In this document: piece by piece, positions 18,801 to 27,801 of the stretch | Numbering within the stretch: the stretch's first letter is position 1 | How the letters are laid out: every line of letters starts with the position of its first letter | DNA from: JAQVEB01 sp028698105 | GTDB taxonomy: Bacteria; Bacteroidota; Bacteroidia; Bacteroidales; Dysgonomonadaceae | Assembly (NCBI GenBank): GCA_964293155.1 | Contig: CAXYYA010000004.1 | Span: 1-64,000, forward strand | Length of the DNA: 64,000 nt | Direction: 5' to 3' | Made by a program: the position numbers and the translations under genes | Notes under the pieces: model-generated | Seen by the model: the letters and a program-made list of their open reading frames with translations, nothing else | The model's database searches: none | What the model was told of the DNA's origin: nothing

Positions 18801-19679
18801 ATGAGAAAAGTATTTTATGGACTAACCTGTTGCATTTTAGCCGGAGCGCTCATCGCATGTACCGGAAATGCAAAAAAAACGAATGAAACAGTGGATAATG
18901 GTGTTGATTCTACAGCGAATGCCGCTCCGGAATATACGGTACTGGACAAACCGCAAATTGATCTGGCACAGTTTAAAACAGACAAAGACGGCTATATCGA
19001 GATTTTTGACGGAAAAACGTTTAATGGCTGGCGCGGTTACGGAAAAGATTCTGTTCCCGGTAAATGGACTATTGAAGACGGCGCAATTAAATTTAACGGA
19101 ACGGGCGCAGGCGAAGCACAAAGTAACGACGGCGGAGACCTCATTTTCGCTCACAAGTTTAAAAACTTTGAACTAACGTTGGATTGGAAAATCTCGAAAG
19201 GGGGCAACTCCGGTATTTTCTATCTTGCTCAGGAAGTTATGTCAACCGATAAAGAAGGAAAAGAACAATTGGAACCTATCTACATTTCTGCTCCCGAATA
19301 TCAGGTGTTGGATAACGCTAACCATCCCGATGCCAAATTAGGAAAAGACAACAATCGTCAATCGGCTTCGCTTTACGATATGATTCCGGCCGTTCCTCAA
19401 AATCAAAAACCTTTCGGAGAGTGGAATTCCGCTAAGATCATGGTTTATCAGGGAACCGTTGTGCACGGCCAAAACGGCGAAAACGTAGTTGAGTATCACT
19501 TGTGGACTCCTCAATGGACGGAAATGCTTCAGGCAAGCAAGTTCAGTCAGGAAAAATGGCCCTTGGCCTTTGAATTGCTAAACAATTGCGGTGGCCCGAA
19601 CCACGAAGGCTACATCGGATTGCAAGACCATGGCAATGATGTATGGTTTAAAAATATAAAAGTTAAAGTTTTAGATTAA
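18801..19679 (+). CDS. DUF1080 (3-keto-disaccharide hydrolase) lipoprotein
   Basis: A 292-residue lipoprotein (signal ending in ALIAC) with one DUF1080/PF06439 concanavalin-like domain from about residue 70 to the end: GYIEIFDGKTFNGWRGYG, FELTLDWKISKGGNSGIFYL, APEYQVLDNANHPDA and WFKNIKVKVLD. Members of this family act on 3-keto-glycosides, splitting the glycosidic bond after the C3 hydroxyl has been oxidised. Gene order (oxidoreductase, DUF1080, isomerase) supports such a pathway in the periplasm. The actual substrate is not known. Confidence 0.88.
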   Translation: MRKVFYGLTCCILAGALIACTGNAKKTNETVDNGVDSTANAAPEYTVLDKPQIDLAQFKTDKDGYIEIFDGKTFNGWRGYGKDSVPGKWTIEDGAIKFNGTGAGEAQSNDGGDLIFAHKFKNFELTLDWKISKGGNSGIFYLAQEVMSTDKEGKEQLEPIYISAPEYQVLDNANHPDAKLGKDNNRQSASLYDMIPAVPQNQKPFGEWNSAKIMVYQGTVVHGQNGENVVEYHLWTPQWTEMLQASKFSQEKWPLAFELLNNCGGPNHEGYIGLQDHGNDVWFKNIKVKVLD

Positions 19680-19703
19680 TTAATAATCAATTAAATATAA
19701 GAA

Positions 19704-20606
19704 ATGAAAAGATATTCAATATTATTCATGGTTGCATTTGTGGCTGGTTTATCCATGCTCCCAGCTTGCACCCAAGGCCAGAAGAAAACTGAGGCTACCG
19801 AAGAAGTAAAACCCAAAAAGGACATTTATCTTCAGCTTTATTCGGTTCGCGACGACATTAAAGCCAACTATCAGGCAACGATCGACACTGTAGCAGCAAT
19901 CGGTTATACCGGAGTTGAAGCTGCAGGTTATGCCGATGGGCAATTCTACGGAATGTCTCCTGCCGACTTTAAAAAATCAATCGAAGATAAAGGCATGGTA
20001 GTGCTTTCTTCACATGCCGGACGCCCATTGGCCGAAAATGTCAAAGATACCAACTGGGACGAAGTGTGGGCATGGTGGGATACCGCTATTCAGGCCCATA
20101 AAGATGCCGGAATGAAATTTTTGGTTCTTCCCTGGATACCCGCTCCAAAAACGATGGACGATGTAAAAGCATATGCTGATTATTTTAACAAAATTGGTGA
20201 AAAATGCAATGCGGCCGGAATACAATTCGGTTATCATAACCACAATTTCGAGTTCAAAGAAATTGACGGACAAATGATTTACGATTATTTGTTGCAAAAC
20301 ACCGATCCCGAAAAAGTGTTCTTCCAGATGGATGTTTACTGGGTTGGTGAAGGAGGACAAGACCCGGTGGCTTATTTTGAAAAATACTCCGGCAGGTTCA
20401 AAATTCTTCACATCAAAGATGAACTCGAATTAGGTAAGAGTGGAAAAGTTAATTTCGAAAACATTTTCAACAACATTGATAAATCAGGTGCAAAATATCT
20501 TGTTGTCGAAGTGGAAAGATACACAACCACTCCGTTTGCAGGCATCAGAGAAAGTTACGATTATCTGGCAAATGCACCGTTTGTAAAAGACAGTTATTCG
20601 AAATAA
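19704..20606 (+). CDS. Sugar phosphate isomerase/epimerase-like TIM barrel, lipoprotein
   Basis: A 300-residue protein with a lipoprotein signal (LSMLPAC) and an AP-endonuclease-2-type TIM barrel (xylose isomerase-like). Metal-ligand positions are visible: GVEAAGY, FGYHNHNFEF (about 176-185), FFQMDVYWV and ILHIKDE, with a final VVEVERY. It lies 24 bp after the DUF1080 gene, clearly cotranscribed. Being exported, it likely acts on free keto-sugars rather than phosphates; in comparable loci such proteins isomerise, epimerise or cleave 3-keto sugars. The reaction is inferred. Confidence 0.85.
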   Translation: MKRYSILFMVAFVAGLSMLPACTQGQKKTEATEEVKPKKDIYLQLYSVRDDIKANYQATIDTVAAIGYTGVEAAGYADGQFYGMSPADFKKSIEDKGMVVLSSHAGRPLAENVKDTNWDEVWAWWDTAIQAHKDAGMKFLVLPWIPAPKTMDDVKAYADYFNKIGEKCNAAGIQFGYHNHNFEFKEIDGQMIYDYLLQNTDPEKVFFQMDVYWVGEGGQDPVAYFEKYSGRFKILHIKDELELGKSGKVNFENIFNNIDKSGAKYLVVEVERYTTTPFAGIRESYDYLANAPFVKDSYSK

Positions 20607-20638
20607 CGAGACAAGCGAATTCCGGATTCGCTTCACCA

Positions 20639-20673
20639 CAAAAAAATCCCCGACCAATGGCCGGGGATTTTTT
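20639..20673. terminator. Bidirectional terminator between isomerase and aldolase genes
   Basis: AAAAAATCCCCG / CGGGGATTTTTT stem, usable by both convergent transcripts. Confidence 0.88.
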
Positions 20674-20710
20674 ATGTTAAAAGCTAACAGCTAAAAACCT
20701 ATAGCTAATC

Positions 20711-21703
20711 TTACGCTTTTCCTGCGCTACCCAACACCTTTTCGGTTTTGTGCATATACAGTTTTTTCAACTCTTCACGAGCCGGGCCTAAGTATTTGCG
20801 CGGGTCGAATTCGGCAGGCTGCTCGGCAAAAACTTTGCGAACGGCAGCGGTCATAGCCAAACGGCCGTCGGAGTCAATATTGATCTTGCAAACCGCCGAT
20901 TTAGCTGCTTCGCGCAACCATTCTTCGGGAATGCCGATAGAATCTTTCAGCTTACCGCCATATTTATTGATCTCATCAACATATTCCTGCGGAACCGATG
21001 AAGAACCGTGAAGCACAATGGGGAATCCCGGGATGCGTTGTTCAATTTCTTTCAGGATATCGAAACGCAGCATCGGCGGAATCAGTTTGCCATTTTCGTC
21101 ACGCGTACACTGATCGGGCGTGAATTTGAATGCCCCGTGCGATGTGCCGATGGAAATTGCCAGCGAATCAACGCCTGTGCGGCTCACGAAATCCACAACC
21201 TGATCCGGTTCGGTATAGGTATGGTGTTCGGCCTGCACATCGTCTTCAATACCGGCCAAAACGCCCAATTCGCCTTCTACGGTAACATCGTGTTGATGTG
21301 CGTAATCCACTACTTTCTTGGTCAAAGCCACGTTTTCTTCGTATGGAAGGTGTGAGCCGTCAATCATTACCGACGAAAATCCGCTTTCGATACAATCTTT
21401 ACACAATTCAAAACTATCGCCGTGATCGAGGTGCAAAACGATTGGAATTTCGTAACCCAGTTCCTTTGCATACTGTACTGCGCCTTGCGCCATGTAGCGC
21501 AACAACGTTTGGTTGGCATATTTGCGCGCGCCGCTCGAAACCTGCAGAATAACCGGAGATTTGGTTGCTACGCAACCCGAAATAATGGCCTGCAATTGCT
21601 CCATGTTGTTAAAATTGAAAGCCGGAATAGCATATCCGCCTTCAACAGCCTTTTTGAATAACTCTTTCGAGTTGACCAGGCCTAATTCTTTATAACTTAC
21701 CAT
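20711..21703 (-). CDS. fba: Fructose-bisphosphate aldolase, class II
   Basis: Zinc-dependent aldolase of glycolysis and gluconeogenesis, fructose 1,6-bisphosphate to DHAP and GAP. The 330 residues carry PAFNFNNMEQLQA, the zinc and catalytic segment VLHLDHGDSFELC (about 91-103), SVMIDGSHLPYEEN and VEGELGVLAG, with the phosphate-binding GSSSVP near residue 234. It is a single gene with a CAAAAATA box (TATTTTTG on the coding strand) at 21754-21761 upstream. Confidence 0.95.
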   Translation of the reverse strand: MVSYKELGLVNSKELFKKAVEGGYAIPAFNFNNMEQLQAIISGCVATKSPVILQVSSGARKYANQTLLRYMAQGAVQYAKELGYEIPIVLHLDHGDSFELCKDCIESGFSSVMIDGSHLPYEENVALTKKVVDYAHQHDVTVEGELGVLAGIEDDVQAEHHTYTEPDQVVDFVSRTGVDSLAISIGTSHGAFKFTPDQCTRDENGKLIPPMLRFDILKEIEQRIPGFPIVLHGSSSVPQEYVDEINKYGGKLKDSIGIPEEWLREAAKSAVCKINIDSDGRLAMTAAVRKVFAEQPAEFDPRKYLGPAREELKKLYMHKTEKVLGSAGKA

Positions 21704-22161
21704 TGTTCTAATTATTTATATTGATTAAAAATACCTGTATTAATTTTATAGTACAAAAATAGCAATTTATCTCGAAAAAATGAAATATAACTGACAATGA
21801 GATGGCATTTTCTTTCTTTTAACCGCCATTGTGAAAAAACATGAAAAATAGCCGTTTTTTAATCCCCTGTGTTTTCTGCAAAAAAAGAGGGCAGAATAGG
21901 GGAAATTCATTTTTTTGTACTAATTTTACATCAAATAGAGTTGTTCTAACCCCTTTCGGGCAGCAATGATAATGATTTTGAAAGGACTATAGATATACTA
22001 TCGAAAATAAAAAAGGACATACTTAATAAAAAAAAGGACATTCTCTGTAGAAAACCCGATATATAATTTGATTTATAAAATTAAATCTTTTTCTTTGTTC
22101 TGCAGAAAAAATGTTAATTTAATTGTTATTCATAGCTGCCTTAAATTTGATGTAATTGCAG
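21704..22161. other. Intergenic region between aldolase and DUF3467 gene
   Basis: About 450 AT-rich bases without a gene. It contains the aldolase promoter box at 21754-21761. It also has three copies of an AAAGGACwT-like word, at about 21979-21989, 22010-22020 and 22031-22041, the last two preceded by long A-runs. These might be operators, but their role is unknown. I found no tRNA or riboswitch here. Confidence 0.4.
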
Positions 22162-22473
22162 ATGGAAAATTTTAAAGAGGAAAATCAGATTCAAATCGAG
22201 CTTACCGATGACATAGCTCAAGGCACGTATTCAAATTTGGCAATAATTTCGCACTCATCTTCTGAGTTCGTGGTGGATTTTGTACGGATTGTACCGGGAA
22301 TCCCGAAAGCCAAGGTAAAATCGCGAATTATCTTAACCCCGGAGCACGCAAAACGCTTGCTCTTCGCCTTGAAAGAAAATATTGATAAGTTTGAGAAAAT
22401 GAACGGAACCATTCATTTGGGCAATGAACCCGGAGGATTTTTCCCTCCAATCGGCGGAATTGGGCAAGCTTAA
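22162..22473 (+). CDS. DUF3467 family protein
   Basis: A 103-residue cytosolic protein starting at ATG 22162 (a TTG two codons earlier is less likely). It matches the small DUF3467 family: YSNLAIISHSSSEFVVDFVRI, PGIPKAKVKSRIILTPEHAKRLL and a C-terminal Pro/Gly tail. The function is unknown. In many Bacteroidetes the family is encoded right after rpoC, but here no RNA polymerase genes are near. It is 42 bp upstream of alanine dehydrogenase and may be cotranscribed with it. Confidence 0.85.
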   Translation: MENFKEENQIQIELTDDIAQGTYSNLAIISHSSSEFVVDFVRIVPGIPKAKVKSRIILTPEHAKRLLFALKENIDKFEKMNGTIHLGNEPGGFFPPIGGIGQA

Positions 22474-22515
22474 CGTGTTTTATTAAACGACTATAACAAT
22501 TAAATTTTTTACTTT

Positions 22516-23625
22516 ATGAAAATTGGAGTACCAAAAGAAATTAAATCTCAGGAGAGCCGCGTAGCCATGACTCCGGCCGGAGTTATGGAACTGGTTCACA
22601 GATTCGGGCACGAAGTGTATGTGCAGAAGGGAGCCGGCGTGGAAAGCAAGTTTTCCGATGACGAATACACGTCAGCCGGGGCCACTATGCTCAACACGAT
22701 CGAAGACGTGTACCAAACGGCCGATATGATCGTGAAGGTCAAGGAACCGATCGAAAAAGAGTATTCGCTCATCAGAAAAGGACAGTTGCTGTTTACCTAT
22801 TTCCATTTTGCTTCCAGCAAAACGCTTACGGAAGCCATGGTGAACAGTGGTGCGACATGTGTTGCCTACGAAACGGTAATGGAAAAAGACCGTTCCCTGC
22901 CTTTATTAACGCCAATGAGTGAAGTTGCCGGCCGTATGTCTATTCAGCAGGGTGCAAAGTATCTGGAAAAACCGCAGAACGGAAAAGGTATTTTGCTGGG
23001 AGGTGTTCCCGGTGTTCGCCCTGCCAATGTAGTGATTATCGGCGGAGGCGTTGTAGGAACGCAAGCCGCATATATGGCCGCCGGATTGGGCGCGAACGTT
23101 ACCATACTCGATATCAACCTGCACCGTCTGCGTTATTTGGATGACGTGATGCCGGCTAACGTAATCGCCCAGTATTCAAGTAAATACGCCATATCGGAGT
23201 TATTGCCTACGGCCGATTTGATTATCGGAGCAGCGCTCACCGTTGGTGCAAAAGCGCCGCATCTGATCACGAAAGAAATGCTGAAACTCATGCAACCCGG
23301 AACCGTGATGGTAGATGTATCGGTGGATCAGGGCGGATGTTTTGAAACCACACATCCCACCACGCATACCGATCCTGTTTACGAGGTGGACGGCGTTCTG
23401 CATTATTGCGTAGCAAACATTCCGGGAGCAGTGCCCATGACTTCAACGCGTGCGCTTACCAATGCCACATTGCCGTACGTTATCAAACTGGCGGAATTGG
23501 GATGGAAAGAAGCGTGCAGGAAATACGAAGACTTGCGTTATGGACTGAATATAGTTGACGGCAAAATCGTGTTCAAGGGCGTAGCTGAATCGCTCGATTT
23601 GCCGTACACGGAGTATAAATTCTAA
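22516..23625 (+). CDS. ald: Alanine dehydrogenase
   Basis: NAD-dependent oxidative deamination of L-alanine to pyruvate and ammonia, or the reverse. The 369 residues match the family length. Motifs: MKIGVPKEIKSQESRVAMTP at the start, VKVKEPIEKEY, the substrate-binding FTYFHFA segment (about 94-100), and the NAD-binding VIIGGGVVGTQAAYMAAGLG (about 172-191). The active-site region VSVDQGGCFETTHPTTH is intact. It probably supports amino-acid fermentation or nitrogen assimilation. Confidence 0.96.
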   Translation: MKIGVPKEIKSQESRVAMTPAGVMELVHRFGHEVYVQKGAGVESKFSDDEYTSAGATMLNTIEDVYQTADMIVKVKEPIEKEYSLIRKGQLLFTYFHFASSKTLTEAMVNSGATCVAYETVMEKDRSLPLLTPMSEVAGRMSIQQGAKYLEKPQNGKGILLGGVPGVRPANVVIIGGGVVGTQAAYMAAGLGANVTILDINLHRLRYLDDVMPANVIAQYSSKYAISELLPTADLIIGAALTVGAKAPHLITKEMLKLMQPGTVMVDVSVDQGGCFETTHPTTHTDPVYEVDGVLHYCVANIPGAVPMTSTRALTNATLPYVIKLAELGWKEACRKYEDLRYGLNIVDGKIVFKGVAESLDLPYTEYKF

Positions 23626-23645
23626 AAAAGAAGGGAAAAAGATTG

Positions 23646-23897
23646 ATGAAAGAAAAATCGGACAATACTACCGCCAATTTTAACTGGTTCCGGATGTTCT
23701 GGGACGGATTTACGCACATGTCGAAATTGGGCAAAACGCTGTGGATTGTTGTGATCGTCAAACTCATAATTATGTTTGCCATTCTCAAACCGATCTTTTT
23801 CCCCGATTTTTTGAGCTCAAAGTACAAATCAGAGACCGATATAGGCAATTACGTAGGAGAGGAGTTAGTGGACAGATCAGACACATTTAACAAGTAA
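23646..23897 (+). CDS. DUF4492 small membrane protein linked to cytochrome bd
   Basis: An 83-residue protein starting at ATG 23646, with one membrane helix (LWIVVIVKLIIMFAILKPIFF) preceded by NFNWFRMFWDGFTHMSKLGK. It matches DUF4492, which is typically encoded directly before cydA in Bacteroidetes and Campylobacterota. Position suggests an assembly factor or accessory subunit of the oxidase, comparable in setting to CydX but unrelated in sequence as far as I can see. The gap to cydA is 35 bp. Confidence 0.82.
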   Translation: MKEKSDNTTANFNWFRMFWDGFTHMSKLGKTLWIVVIVKLIIMFAILKPIFFPDFLSSKYKSETDIGNYVGEELVDRSDTFNK

Positions 23898-23932
23898 AAT
23901 TTATATATTTAAGAACCTTTTAATGAAATTTT

Positions 23933-25471
23933 ATGGAACTATTGAATTCATCATTGATTGATTGGTCGAGAGCGCAATTTGCCATGACAGCCGGCTACCA
24001 CTGGCTGTTCGTGCCCCTAACGCTGGGTTTGGGTGTGATCATGTCTATCATGGAAACCATTTACGTAAGAACCGGAGATGAGGCATGGAAGAAAACAGCA
24101 AAATTCTGGCAGACTATCTTCGGGATCAACTTCGCCATCGGTGTAGCTACCGGAATAATTCTGGAATTCCAGTTTGGCACCAACTGGTCGAACTACAGTT
24201 GGTTCGTGGGCGATATTTTTGGTGCGCCTCTCGCTATCGAAGGAATCGTGGCATTCTTCCTGGAAGCTACGTTTATCTCTATTATGTTTTTCGGCTGGAA
24301 CAGGGTGAGTAAAAAAGCCCACCTCACAGCCACGTGGCTGACGATCACGGGAGCTACCTTATCGGCATACTGGATTTTGGTAGCCAATGCATGGATGCAG
24401 TACCCGGTGGGTATGGAATTCAATCCGGATACGGTACGTAACGAAATGGTTGATTTCTGGGCACTCATAAGCTCACCTGTGGCCATCAACAAGTTTTTCC
24501 ATACCGTGTTATCGGGGTGGGGGCTTGGTGCTTCGTTTGCCGTTGGTATTGGTGCCTGGTATCTGCTTAAAAAACGCGACGTGGATTTTGCCCTTAAGTC
24601 AATAAAAGTGGGCGCAATTTTCGGACTGGTTTCTTTTGTTTTTCTCGCCGTAACCGGTGATGGATCAGGTTACCATGTTGCACAAAAGCAACCGATGAAA
24701 CTTGCAGCCATGGAAGGTTTGTATGAAGGACAACACGGCGCAGGGCTGGTTGCCTTAGGCATGTTAAATCCGGCAAAAAAATCTTACAACGACGACGTAA
24801 ATCCCTATATCTTTAAAATCGAACTGCCAAAATTACTATCGTTGATGGGCTACAGGGATGCTAATGCTTTTGTGCCGGGAGTAAAAGACATCGTAGATGG
24901 AGGATTTCCGGTGAAGAGCGGTGAAACACCCTTGTCATTTGAAGCGAAAAAGGAAAAAGGGAAAAAGGCCGTTGAAGCGTTAGCTAATTTTCAGACTGTC
25001 AAAAAAGAAGGCCGCGATACTTCGGAATATGAACAGGCGCTGAAGGAAAATTACGCTTATTTCGGATACGGCTATCTCGATAAACCGGAAGATATCGTAC
25101 CCAATGTACCCTTAACGTTTTACTCTTTCCATTTGATGGTTATGATCGGGTTATACTTTATTTTGATGTTTGCAATTGTATGGTATTATCACGGCAAAAA
25201 GAAAATGGAGACAACCAGATGGCTACAGTACGTAGCGCTGTGGAGTATTCCATTGGCTTATCTTGCCGGGCAATTCGGATGGATTGTTGCCGAAGTAGGC
25301 CGTCAGCCTTGGACAATACAGGATGTTCTTCCGGTAAATGCTGCCGTTTCGGGCTTGGCCACAGGGAACGTTGTTATTACGTTCATGCTCTTTGTGTTGT
25401 TATTTACCGCATTATTGATTGCTGAAATAACGATCATGGTTAAACAGATCAAAAAAGGCCCCGAATTATAA
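23933..25471 (+). CDS. cydA: Cytochrome bd ubiquinol oxidase subunit I
   Basis: Heme-bearing subunit of the high-affinity bd-type terminal oxidase in the inner membrane. It has 512 residues, nine predicted helices, the heme b595 ligand His23 in TAGYHWLFVPLTLG, and GRQPWTIQDVLP near residue 456. The quinol (Q) loop region around residues 250-390 is present with many charged residues. It allows respiration at low oxygen and oxygen detoxification in an otherwise anaerobic lifestyle. Confidence 0.97.
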   Translation: MELLNSSLIDWSRAQFAMTAGYHWLFVPLTLGLGVIMSIMETIYVRTGDEAWKKTAKFWQTIFGINFAIGVATGIILEFQFGTNWSNYSWFVGDIFGAPLAIEGIVAFFLEATFISIMFFGWNRVSKKAHLTATWLTITGATLSAYWILVANAWMQYPVGMEFNPDTVRNEMVDFWALISSPVAINKFFHTVLSGWGLGASFAVGIGAWYLLKKRDVDFALKSIKVGAIFGLVSFVFLAVTGDGSGYHVAQKQPMKLAAMEGLYEGQHGAGLVALGMLNPAKKSYNDDVNPYIFKIELPKLLSLMGYRDANAFVPGVKDIVDGGFPVKSGETPLSFEAKKEKGKKAVEALANFQTVKKEGRDTSEYEQALKENYAYFGYGYLDKPEDIVPNVPLTFYSFHLMVMIGLYFILMFAIVWYYHGKKKMETTRWLQYVALWSIPLAYLAGQFGWIVAEVGRQPWTIQDVLPVNAAVSGLATGNVVITFMLFVLLFTALLIAEITIMVKQIKKGPEL

Positions 25472-25500
25472 TTTGCTAACATATAAAAGATAGATATATT

Positions 25501-26655
25501 ATGATAACATATTCATTTTTACAACATTACTGGTGGTTCATTATATCGCTGTTGGGAGGTTTGCTGGTATTTCTTCTCTTTGTGCAAGGAGGACAATCCA
25601 TGATTGGATCGTTAGCAAAAAACGAAGACGAGAAAAGATTAGTTATCAACGCTTTAGGGCGTAAATGGGAATATACGTTCACTACCTTGGTTACATTCGG
25701 AGGAGCATTTTTTGCTTCATTCCCGTTGTTTTATTCCACAAGTTTTGGGGGTGCATACTGGGTTTGGATGCTGCTCTTGTTCTGCTTTGTGCTACAGGCA
25801 GTTTCATACGAATTTCAAACCAAGCCGGGGAATATTTACGGTAAAAATACTTACCGTACTTTCCTTTTCATTAACGGCGTTTTGGGTACGTTTTTGTTAG
25901 GCGCTGCCGTAGCCACTTTCTTTACCGGCTCGGAGTTCAGTGTGAATAAAGGAAACATTGCCGGATTGGGCGTTGCCGGACCGGTTATCAGTCAGTGGGA
26001 AAATCCGTTACACGGACTTGAGGCTTTGTTCAATTTGAGAAACTGGATGTTGGGGTTTGCAGTTTTGTTTTTAGCCCGTACATTAGCAAGTTTGTTCTTT
26101 GTAGCCCGGTTAGATCACGATGCATTGGTGGAACGATCACGAAAATATACGCTGTTTAATGGCGTTCCTTTCGTGGTATTCTTCCTGATCTTCCTTATTT
26201 GGACACTATTGGCCGAAGGCTTTGCCGTTGATGTGAACACGAAAGTAGTTTCGATGGAAAGCATGAAGTATCTGAACAACCTCTTGCAAATGCCTGTGGT
26301 ATTGATCTTTTTCCTGTTGGGAGTCGTAGCCGTATTGTACGGAATAATCGCTACGGTCTTCAAATCCGGATTTAAAAAAGGCATTTGGTTTGCCGGAATC
26401 GGAACGGTGATAACCGTAACCATGTTGCTGTTGGTCGCAGGTTACAACGGCACGGCATATTATCCTTCAACTGCCGATTTGCAAAGCTCGCTAACGATAC
26501 AAAATTCCTCGTCGAGTGAATTTACGCTCAAGGCGATGTCTATCGTTTCGTTGATCGTACCGTTTGTTTTGGCGTATATTTTCTACGCCTGGAGAGCGTT
26601 GGAGAAAAAACGGTTGAGCCTCGAAGATTTAAATACCGATAGTCATTCCTATTGA
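25501..26655 (+). CDS. cydB: Cytochrome bd ubiquinol oxidase subunit II
   Basis: Second membrane subunit of the bd oxidase. The 384 residues have about nine hydrophobic helices and family features near the N terminus (WWFIISLLGGLLVFLLFVQGG) and EYTFTTLVTFGGAFFASFPLFYS. It lies 29 bp after cydA and ends the DUF4492-cydA-cydB operon at a perfect 15-bp hairpin. Confidence 0.96.
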   Translation: MITYSFLQHYWWFIISLLGGLLVFLLFVQGGQSMIGSLAKNEDEKRLVINALGRKWEYTFTTLVTFGGAFFASFPLFYSTSFGGAYWVWMLLLFCFVLQAVSYEFQTKPGNIYGKNTYRTFLFINGVLGTFLLGAAVATFFTGSEFSVNKGNIAGLGVAGPVISQWENPLHGLEALFNLRNWMLGFAVLFLARTLASLFFVARLDHDALVERSRKYTLFNGVPFVVFFLIFLIWTLLAEGFAVDVNTKVVSMESMKYLNNLLQMPVVLIFFLLGVVAVLYGIIATVFKSGFKKGIWFAGIGTVITVTMLLLVAGYNGTAYYPSTADLQSSLTIQNSSSSEFTLKAMSIVSLIVPFVLAYIFYAWRALEKKRLSLEDLNTDSHSY

Positions 26656-26673
26656 TTATATTCAGAATGAAAA

Positions 26674-26708
26674 GAACAAAACCCGAACTTATCGTTCGGG
26701 TTTTGTTC
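26674..26708 (+). terminator. Terminator of the cydAB operon
   Basis: Perfect 15-bp stem GAACAAAACCCGAAC / GTTCGGGTTTTGTTC with a TTATC loop. Confidence 0.92.
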
Positions 26709-26876
26709 TTTATTTGTCGGACGGCTGGGACTAACAGGCTAAAACGAACACGAAACACCTAAATAAGGTTCGGGAACATAATAAAAAATATTCTTGTCTG
26801 TTGTAATTTCCTGTTTAAATAAACCGTTTTTGTGAGAAAAAGTGTATTTTTGTAAACAAGTTTCAATTTTGAACGA

Positions 26877-27794
26877 ATGAATAAATATATAAACACTCCT
26901 GCAACGGCTGCTTATCTGTTTCTTTCTATACTTCTCGTTTCATGCAACAATGGAGGGAGAAGCATGTTCAAAGCTGATAACGGTCTTAAGTTTGATACGT
27001 TGCAGGTAACCGAAAAATCGCATCTGGAGAATAATCCGTCCAAGCCATCGTGTAATTTAACCATCCAGTACGTGTATCCTGTGGAATCGAGGAAAGTCAA
27101 TTTGGAAGAATTGCAACAATTGTTCATCGAGTGCACGTTCGGACATTCGTATGCCGGACTGCCGGCCGAAGAGGTTATTAAACAATATACGGCTAATTAC
27201 GTTGAAAATTATCGTACGGATGCGCAAGCATTTAGCTCCAATGTTCCGGAGCCGGTTCAGGAACCGGCAAACGATACAATATTCGACGAACTTGTGTTGG
27301 ATGAGGACGATGAGAGCCGGCAGCGCCCCGATGTTTTTTACTCCTATTACGAGACCCTTTCGGACAGTATTGTCTATAATCGCAACAACATTCTTTCGTT
27401 TCAGGTGAAGCAATCGAACAACAAGGGCGGTTCAACTTCCTACGAATCGTTTAAAAACTATGTGGTGAACCTTAAAACCGGCAAGCTTCTCACCGAGAAC
27501 GATATTTTTATGGCCGGTTATGATGTGCAGCTACGTATGTTGTTCATTTCGGCTCTTTTAGATCAGAATAAAATGCAGCGGACGGATGATTTAGCCGATT
27601 TAGGCTACTTCGGTATCGAAGAGATAACCCCGAACAAGAATTTTTTGATTGACAACAAAGGCATTACTTATACGTTCAATAAAGGTGAATACTCGGCTTA
27701 TCAGCTAAGTGCGCCTGTTGTTTTTCTTCCTTATGACGCCGTGCGTCCTTTCCTGAGGGAGAATACCGTGGTTTCTAAACTCGCCGGAAACTGA
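26877..27794 (+). CDS. DUF3298 (RsiV-like) domain lipoprotein
   Basis: A 305-residue lipoprotein (signal ending LLVSC, Cys about residue 23). The C-terminal ~90 residues show the DUF3298 pattern: FKNYVVNLKTGKLLTENDIF, then DNKGITYTFNKGEYSAYQLSAPVVFLPYDAV. Such domains occur in RsiV-type anti-sigma factors and in lysozyme-binding proteins, but here there is no sigma-factor gene nearby. A TATTTTTG box lies at 26845-26852. It sits 7 bp before rsmG. The function is unknown. Confidence 0.75.
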   Translation: MNKYINTPATAAYLFLSILLVSCNNGGRSMFKADNGLKFDTLQVTEKSHLENNPSKPSCNLTIQYVYPVESRKVNLEELQQLFIECTFGHSYAGLPAEEVIKQYTANYVENYRTDAQAFSSNVPEPVQEPANDTIFDELVLDEDDESRQRPDVFYSYYETLSDSIVYNRNNILSFQVKQSNNKGGSTSYESFKNYVVNLKTGKLLTENDIFMAGYDVQLRMLFISALLDQNKMQRTDDLADLGYFGIEEITPNKNFLIDNKGITYTFNKGEYSAYQLSAPVVFLPYDAVRPFLRENTVVSKLAGN

Positions 27795-27801
27795 CCTGCC
27801 C

